Made by a program: the position numbers and the translations under genes. From positions 21,258,621-21,322,620 of the forward strand of contig CP099846.1 in NCBI GenBank assembly GCA_030062745.1: a stretch of 64,000 bases of DNA. Reading direction: 5' to 3'. The notes beneath the pieces are model-generated. The model made no database searches. It had not been told where the DNA came from and saw only the letters and a list, made by a program, of their open reading frames with translations. Source of the stretch: Capitulum mitella. Taxonomy: Eukaryota > Arthropoda > Thecostraca > Pollicipedomorpha > Pollicipedidae. This document shows positions 57,190 to 64,000 of the stretch, piece after piece (position 1 is the first letter of the stretch; each line of letters begins with the position of its first letter).

Positions 57190-58030
57190 TCGGACCCGAT
57201 GAAGTCCCCTTATGGATGACATTAGCGGCGGCGACTACGTCAGCAGGATCGGCCCGCGCGACGGATGACCGCGACCGGCCAAATGAGCCGAATGGAAGCG
57301 GCTGGCACTGACGGCACGCACGTGCCGGAGCCTGAAGAGCATCGCCGCCGCCCGGGCAGCCTCCAAACGCGTCGACGTCCATTCAGGACGGGCGCTCGGC
57401 GGGTACCGAGGCCAACCGCACGGGCTCGGCGCAAAGGGCATTGTTTCCGGATTCCAGCCGTGCCGTTCTGTATTGCTATAAAGCGGGCATTGTCGCCGGC
57501 CTGGACAGGTCTGGCGGCACGTCCGCGGGCCGGTCGGGAGCGCGGCCCGCGGTCCACGCCTCCCGGCGGCCGCCCGGACGCCGAGGCGGGCGACCCGGCG
57601 ACCCGGCGACCGGGCTACCGGGCCGCCGCCGGCCTCACTCCATCGACCGGCGGCCGCGTGCGGCCGTGTCGTGCGCGCTATCGTGCCACACACCGCACAC
57701 GAGCGATCGATTCGCCGGCGTGACCCGCGCCCTCTGTCCGCCCGGGGCGGCTCATGGTCGCCGCCGCCCCGCGGCCGCCACCGACCTTTTTGTGGTCCCG
57801 GCATAGTTCGTCCCACGCTCTCCGCGGGGCTTCCAGGTTGCTCTCGGAGGCGGCTCTATTTGCGCCGGGCGCGATCAAACGGCTGGGTGTTTTCATTCCT
57901 GCGCGGCGCTGTTTTCGTGAAAACACCGGAGGGACGAAGGGGGCGTCGACCGGGTTGCTTTGGTCGCGCGCTTGGAACCACTCGAGTGTTCGTAAAGCTC
58001 GATCTGAGACATCGGCGTAACCAGCTGCCA
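57190..58030 (-). promoter_or_regulatory. CpG-rich tract upstream of the transporter start: candidate promoter/5'UTR
   Basis: A dense, GC-rich block with many CG dinucleotides, beginning about 400 bp upstream of the start codon of the minus-strand gene. Coding exon 1 opens immediately after a splice acceptor, so a 5'UTR exon must lie further upstream, and this block is the obvious place for it. Open frames on both strands (for example 57235-57816 minus and 57265-57723 plus) are Arg/Pro/Gly-rich by-products of base composition and match no family I know. Confidence 0.4.
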
Positions 58031-61000
58031 GACAGAGTGGTCAGTTCCTCGCGGTTTGTTGTTTAAGAAAAACTGTTTTTTTCGCATGCCCTCAGCAACA
58101 GCGTGCTACTTTAACCCGCTCAGAGAGTCATCAGCAGCCCTGGGCCTTGAAACCCCCAAAAGCAGAAATGGAGATAACTGTGACGTCACTGTTTAAAATC
58201 CAGAGGGGTTCATTCATATTCAGTGCGTTATAAGAATGACAATAATGCGGAAAAATGTAGGTCATGTATGCAAGTCATAGATATTTCTTTAATCGACACA
58301 GACGGCTTTCTTAATCGCAGAAATAATGGACGCTTACACAGGGCCGAATTCGATGACATTTCTACGTATGGCTTATTTATCATGTGTAGAGTCAAGCACT
58401 GTAAAAGGCTGTGCGGTGCGTGTATAAACATTAACGAATCTCTAGAGGCAAAATTAATCTCTGCGACCATATGCATTGCGCTATAAACCCTGAGATGGCC
58501 CTATTTCCAATTTTGAAAACATAACGAAGAAATCTATGCTATCAAACCACATCGGCTGCCTGCTTTCAAATGGTCTCGACCCGACTTAACGCCGCCTTCC
58601 CGTCCACGCAGTTTGGTGGTGGGTAATGTATCCATAAACATGCTGACATAAATACTGGGAACACATTTACCTGCTGTACGGTCTGCCGGGTCGGCTGTCG
58701 CGTTATGGATGACGCGTTCTCGGCGCAGCGTGGAAGCGCTGGGTCTGGGATCTTGCCCCCCTGGGACGGAAATCCCGGCTATTATGGCGACCAGCTAGCC
58801 ACTTAGTCCATAGACTGGGCACGTAAAATTACATAATTTACGCGCGGGTTTTCAAACACAGGACACAGAAACCTCCAGCTTTGTTACGAGCAATACGGTG
58901 GGAAGAGTGAGTCTTACAAAAAGAGCAAATGAAACGTACCGGCTGGGCCGGGTCAGTTCGGTCGTGACTTTTAAAGCCCACTTCAGAAGGCAGCTGATTT
59001 CGCATTGTAATGTGCATTCTCAATTCATAGCCGTTCCGCATTTCCAGGGAAAATTTTTTGGCGCTAGTTTTAGTTTTGGCGCTCAGTAATTACAGCGAAC
59101 ATTATCGGCGCTTACGACATTCCAGCTGACACCCTCTCGAATGGGAAGTCCTGAAATAGATCGATAAATCTGCCTTTGGACTGATAAGCGCAACAAGAAA
59201 ACTATGCGACGAAAATATCAGACCTTCCCACTTGAAGAAGACGCACATGGCATTCCCGTTTTACGTTCCACTAAGCGTCTTAATGGCTTATAATGAACGA
59301 GCATGCTGAAACCGTTTCTACAAAGTTGTCCAGTTTTCTTTAGCGTCCAACATATTCGGCGGATGAAAGGTGACGATCAGTGAAGTTCGTCGGCGGCATC
59401 CTGGCATCGGTGAAGAGTGGATGCTCGGATGTGCATCTTAGGCTCTACCGATAAACATTTTCGCCAGCACGACATGACCAAATGAAACACGAACGTTGCG
59501 CAACACGTGTGGCTTAAATGGGTTCATAGGGTCATGAATGGATAAATTTGTAATACATGGGTCCAGTGGACCTTGCCATTTTCTCACCTGTCTGTATGGT
59601 TTATGGTTTATGGTATATGTGATGGTCTATCTATATACTGTCGTAAAAAATGTCACAAGAGAGGCCGTACACCCAGTGGCTTTTACTTTACCAAAGATAA
59701 AAATCGAAGTGAATGGATGGCCTTGACTGTTAGCAGTTGTTTTCCAGGCTGATTACCTTGCGACCATTTGGCATCGAATCTGCAAATCTGGGCGTACAGA
59801 ATAATTCCATACTCAATTGATAAACCGTGGAAAAGAACTGTGTCACGTACTTGCGTATGAAAATTGTTCCGTAATAGCAGTCATGAAAGATAGGGAATTG
59901 GCCACAGGGAGTTTTTCTCGCAAGCAAGTGCTCAACTGGTTGTGAAAAAAACTAAAATTACACAACCAAGCTTTGCGAAATGCAAAAACTAGTTTTTGAA
60001 ACAAACAAGTTTTGTACATAACCAAGACAACTGGAAGTCCTCGACACCAGATAGTGAACGTAACTACGTCGGGAACTCGTTAGGTACATTGAGAAAACTG
60101 TTTGAGAACATTTTACAAACATTCTTATTTTAAACCAGTTTAAGGTCTCACATTTTAGCTTGGGTCCTCTGCTGAAACTCTTGCTACACCAATGTCCCTT
60201 GCGGAATTGCAGGACTCATTGTAAACCAGCAGGTGTTCTACAGTTACCATTCATAAAGGCGGTACACAATGAGAAGGACTGCTGGTCTCACGGTTGCGCA
60301 TCTGGTTTACCGTGAGACACGTCACTAGTCTCAACGGAACAAGTCGCGGCGTGTTTTGGCGCGCATGCAGCAGCTCGAGTTAGCGAACTTGAATCGGCGA
60401 CGTTGAACGAGCAGTTGACTTCCATTGGCAGCTGTGGTAAGGCGGTTGAACGATGTGGTCGGCTTGATGAGTTATGGGATGCGGTCAGGCGCGCCAGGCT
60501 GAGCCAGGTGTGTTGTGGGGACGGCCATGAAAGTAGATGGTAAGGTGCTTAACATCATGTTTTCCATAGAGATGTGGGATTTCGAAATTTTGTCGTGACT
60601 AACTCCAGGAATGACAGGAAATACAGGAAATACAGGTGATTCGACAGTTCCGTTACTAGCGTTGTACAGTGATTTGACAGTTCTGCTCACATTCTCTCAG
60701 CGTTAAAGAAGCCCAGTGTGCCCTGCACAAGCGGACTGGGCAAAAGGAGACACCACTTTAATCTATAAACTGCGGGCGGATGGTTTCAAAGTTCCGTCAC
60801 TAACGCGAAAAAGCAAGATGGTGGTTCCTCATTTCTACGTTCCTGACAAAACATCGGGATGGCATTTCCTTATTTGTGTGTTCCTGGCGTATCACTTCTG
60901 TGATTACTTAAAGCTGTTCGTACGGCCGTAACGGAGTCATCACTCGACGGCTACCGCCAGCTCAGCCTCGTTTAGGTTCAGCCTCGTTTCGCAAAAATAC

Positions 61001-61049
61001 ATTTAAGTGTTTTTTTTTTGTTTCTGAGACCACGGTTTTAGAGTAGGAT
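58031..61049. other. Intergenic, no gene recognised
   Basis: AT-rich with scattered ORFs of 60-90 codons on both strands, none with a recognisable domain. Nothing repeated was noticed inside it. Confidence 0.5.
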
Positions 61050-61324
61050 GGGAACGTAGCCAGGATTTTCCTCAGGAACGGGGACCAAATGTCAAATTTT
61101 GTCGCATATCACTGGCATATGATGAAGTTCATAGGAAAAGCAGCAATTTCACGTAAGAGACGTCATGAACACAGAAATACGTATAATCTTTGTTTCTGCA
61201 TATGTATTTCGCATATGCATATATATGATCACTATTCCGTATTCCTGCGAAAACGCTATATATCTTGCGTAGACCACTTAGCTCAGGAAGGGGTCGCAGC
61301 CCCATCCCCCCTTGGCTGCGTCCC
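61050..61324. mobile_element. MITE, copy 2 of the 42450 family (about 275 bp)
   Basis: The left end gggaacgtagccaggatttt and the inverse of the right end (agggacgcagccaagggggg) form TIRs of the same type as the 42450-42657 element (core G-n-TAGCCAGG). The middle is unrelated AT-rich sequence with atatgcatatat palindromes. Confidence 0.6.
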
Positions 61325-62094
61325 TGACGTAGGACACCGAAACTTGAAGGTGGGATATTTTGGAAATGGCGTTGGACGTCGAAACCAGAGACCATTCTCA
61401 CTCAGAAAGAAGTGAGAGCAGTTCCAGTTCTCAGAGACAAGTAGGGGTTCTCACTTTTCCTCTCGAGACTGTTACCTGGTCTCATCTGAAACCACCTTTA
61501 ACAGGTTTCACATGAGACTTGGTGCCAGTGTCGGGTGGAACCGTTCTCAAATGGTTCCTCCCATGGTAATGAAGGCGTACTGTCTGATTTAAATAGGGAA
61601 AATGAGAACCTTCACCGGTCTCCGAGATTGGTTACCGGTCCCCCTTTTCTCAGTGTAAGGTCTACATCTGGTTGTGATATGTAAAGTCGAAGACAAAACC
61701 GTGTTCCCGATAAAGGGATTCGGCGACCCCGAAAGATCTTTGCTCGAATGTGGGTGGTCCTAGTGAAAGCACTCAGCGACAGCGGAGGCCCTCCAAAACT
61801 GTGAAACAATAGAGCGTGAAAACAAATGACTGTCTGCTGCTTCTTTCAATTGCTGGCCTTATGCGAAAACAACGTTATCAATTTCGGGAAGCACGACAGG
61901 TGAATGGAGGCACACTGGTTGCAGCTGGCAGTCCGTTCCTTTATTCGTAGCACATGAAGCATTATTCCCTTTCATCCGCCTCCGCGGTAAAAATGCTCTA
62001 TGTGTGTTCTTTGCAATAGCCTTTCAGCAGTGGTGACTTGAAGCAATTATATGTCCATCGCGCGATCAGTGATGGTAAGGGTGAGGCTCTTCAC
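61325..62094. other. Intergenic, no gene recognised
   Basis: 61380-61640 is rich in tctcac/gtgaga phrases (gagacc, ggtctc) in both orientations, perhaps a decayed inverted repeat. Nothing coding. Confidence 0.4.
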
Positions 62095-62162
62095 AAAACA
62101 CATTGATCGAGTTCAATTCCTGTTTTTTTTTTAACATGAGTTTAACTCGATCAATGCGCTTT
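62094..62162. repeat. Inverted repeat, about 20-bp arms with a perfect 13-bp core
   Basis: cattgatcgagtt (62101-62113) and aactcgatcaatg (62143-62155) are exact inverses, extended outward with mismatches (caaaacaca… against …gcgctttg). The 29-bp loop contains a T-run. It could be the two ends of a very small element or a hairpin. Confidence 0.75.
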
Positions 62163-64000
62163 GTTTACAAACATGAAGGTCAAACAAAAGGAGCGCACAG
62201 TTCGGTTAAAAAAAATCCAACAACACTACTTAGCTCGCTGCATCCACACAACCAATGTTACGCCGGCAAATAAAATATGGGATAACAGCACTCAACGAAT
62301 TAACACATCCAAGGAGCCACGAAATCCCACTCCTGTTCATAGAGTGCCCCCATGAAAATTATGTCCCAGTCATGATCTGGCTCCTGATGGATGGCACCTT
62401 CGTGGCAGACATCTTCCAGAACGTCATTAGTTCGGCTATTTCCCTAAGGCATTATTTCTGGTCTTCCCAGAAACGAGGGATAGCGTGCAGAAGATAGAAA
62501 ATAGGTCAGTAGGCTGGCAAGAACATGATACATCAGACCCATAAAAACCGACAATAATATGGCAAGTAATCAATGAGTCTTGAGGTCGCACGACAAAAGG
62601 CAATCTGTCATTCATTTCGAGGGCAGCATTAAGATGACTGACGATAGTCACGACAGCACACTTCGTGGGATTTCTTACGTTCAGTGAGTTAACGCTATCC
62701 AAGAAACAGGCACAGGAACAGAACAAAGTTGCGGAGCCAGAACAAACGAACGACGGCACAACAGCACAAGAACCAGAGCAACCGAACGACGGCGTTCATC
62801 AAAATTTCTTAGTTTTTTCACCGGACCCTGTTGCCCGGGGGCTCTCAATGCCTGCGGTGCAGCGCCGTTCCTCACCGTGCGTCGCCCTGCCCGCGGGCAG
62901 TCCGCCTGACCTGGGGTCACCAGAGGTCACGGGGCGCCTGACCGGCGGCAGCCATCGGTCGGCCGGCTGCTCGCCTCGCCTCTGGTCGCCTCGCGACGCG
63001 GCCGACTTCGCCCCGACGCCGCGAGCGACTGCCACTGCCGACGCGTCGATCGCAGCCGGCGCGCCCGTCGACACCGACGCGGTGACGTCACCGGCCACCT
63101 GGGCGCGGCGCCTGAGCCTCGGCTGGCATTTAAGCCGGCGGCCGGATTCCACGGAGGCTCTGACTCTTTTCGAGTAGGTCCAGAAGCGGCCGCCGGATGT
63201 GGCACCAAAGCCGCTCGACGGCGAGCTCGGTAACGAGGCTCTATCCGACGGCGCCGGGGACGCCGGCGCCTTCAGGACTGGCATTCCGATGACTGACGGT
63301 GGATCGGACGGGTGTCGCTATCTCCCTGACTGGCGGCACCCGGCGTGAAAATCGCACCCACTCCTGCCGCGAAGCAGGTATTATGGCGCGTCAATAACAA
63401 CATTTCGTTCTTGGGGAATGGAATGCATTCTTAAAGATAAGTGCAGAGCGCTTTCGCGAAAACCTTGATAGACTAACTTCCGACACAGAAGTGAAATCGA
63501 AATGAAGTGAAATCGAAGAAGAGAGTGCATAATATAAACATTAAGGTTTAATATTGGATTATGATAAATAAGTAAATAATATTGGAAGTAATGAAACACT
63601 GAAGGAACAAACTTCTTAACTGTCAGGAGAAGCAGCCAGGCGTCTGTTCTCCTCAACCAAAGTGAGCTGAAGACAAGTCAGGTCCATGAAAATAAATAAA
63701 CAGACATGAAAATTACGCCGGGAATATTTGCGGCAGTACAGCACGCTGTGCCAAGGATTACGATAGTGAGGTTAGCAAATGATCAACCTAAGCTTAGACA
63801 CCCTTTCGCAGACGGAAGGCGAAGGCTTTCGACAGGCAGCTGCGAAATGCCACGTGCTCACGGCAACACTGGCGTCCAATAAAATCGCCAGAACAGCAGC
63901 TGGGCACAGTTTCCTCCGTCGACCAGTATGGCTCACACTCCCGTAAAGCAGACGCTTCGCTGCCACGTCAAGCTCCCCTTGTCAGGGATGTCACTTTGAT
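62163..64000. other. Right end of the window: CpG-rich block at 62800-63300, no gene recognised
   Basis: 62800-63300 is dense in CG and has 160-170-codon frames on both strands (62665-63177 plus; 62799-63284 minus), rich in Ala/Arg/Ser/Pro. It resembles the other CpG-rich blocks and may be a promoter or first exon of something outside the window. 63400-64000 is AT-rich with no feature. Confidence 0.4.

Noticed and set aside
57235-57816. 193-codon minus frame upstream of the transporter as an N-terminal extension
   Set aside because: Arg/Gly/Pro-rich composition, no family counterpart, and the known N-terminus is complete with 43 residues in exon 1.
62665-63177. 170-codon plus frame beginning with a Gln/Glu-rich stretch
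   Set aside because: The N-terminal part comes from short repeats of acaacagcacaagaaccagagc type and the rest from a CpG-rich block; no domain recognised.
1-64000. CRISPR arrays, rRNA, tRNA, prokaryotic operons or phage genes
   Set aside because: No regularly spaced direct repeats with unique spacers, no rRNA-like blocks and no tRNA cloverleaf with A/B boxes noticed; the sequence is plainly eukaryotic.

Overview
This window is animal genomic DNA: interrupted coding sequence, GT-AG introns, long AT-rich non-coding tracts, microsatellites and several transposon types. There are no operons, Shine-Dalgarno sites or densely packed ORFs. The one gene that can be read from start to stop, an I-like LINE with an RNase H domain and a Tigger/pogo transposase remnant all fit an arthropod (perhaps a crustacean or chelicerate). 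The species cannot be fixed from the sequence alone.

The backbone is a single minus-strand gene for an APC-superfamily amino-acid transporter of the SLC7A4/SLC7A14 branch. It spans about 45 kb (start codon at 56780, stop codon ending at 11687). I assembled 13 coding exons by matching family motifs, splice sites and intron phase. All phases agree, and the exons sum to 2187 bp, or 728 residues plus stop. Introns run from 390 bp to 14.7 kb, and introns 4 and 5 hold most of the repeats. A CpG-rich tract at about 57.2-58.0 kb, just upstream, is the best candidate promoter or 5'UTR region. The 3'UTR should lie below 11687, with a possible AATAAA at 10281-10286.

Left of the gene (1-10.2 kb) are a Tigger/pogo transposase tail (14-361), a 271-bp tandem duplication (603-1105), a 1.2-kb TIR element (2925-4138), a 2.76-kb fold-back element abutting it (4136-6893), and a GC-rich minisatellite (8515-9095). 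Intron 5 carries a second fold-back element (about 22305-24066) and a 5'-truncated, frameshifted LINE (about 27.8-31.24 kb). It also holds a CpG-rich tract with a roughly 12-bp minisatellite. Intron 4 carries a LINE C-terminal remnant, an AAGT microsatellite, a small MITE and the second copy of the 1.2-kb TIR element. Intron 1 has a 280-bp tandem duplication. Right of the gene (57-64 kb) are CpG-rich tracts, a second copy of the MITE family and a short inverted repeat, but no recognisable second gene.

Nothing here looks like a prokaryote-style defence or biosynthetic system. The most unusual features are the two full-length fold-back palindromes, one of them transcribed inside the transporter pre-mRNA; endocytic sorting motifs in the transporter C-tail; and a possible alternative terminal exon in intron 4. 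Exon boundaries come from reading by eye and have not been checked against RNA.
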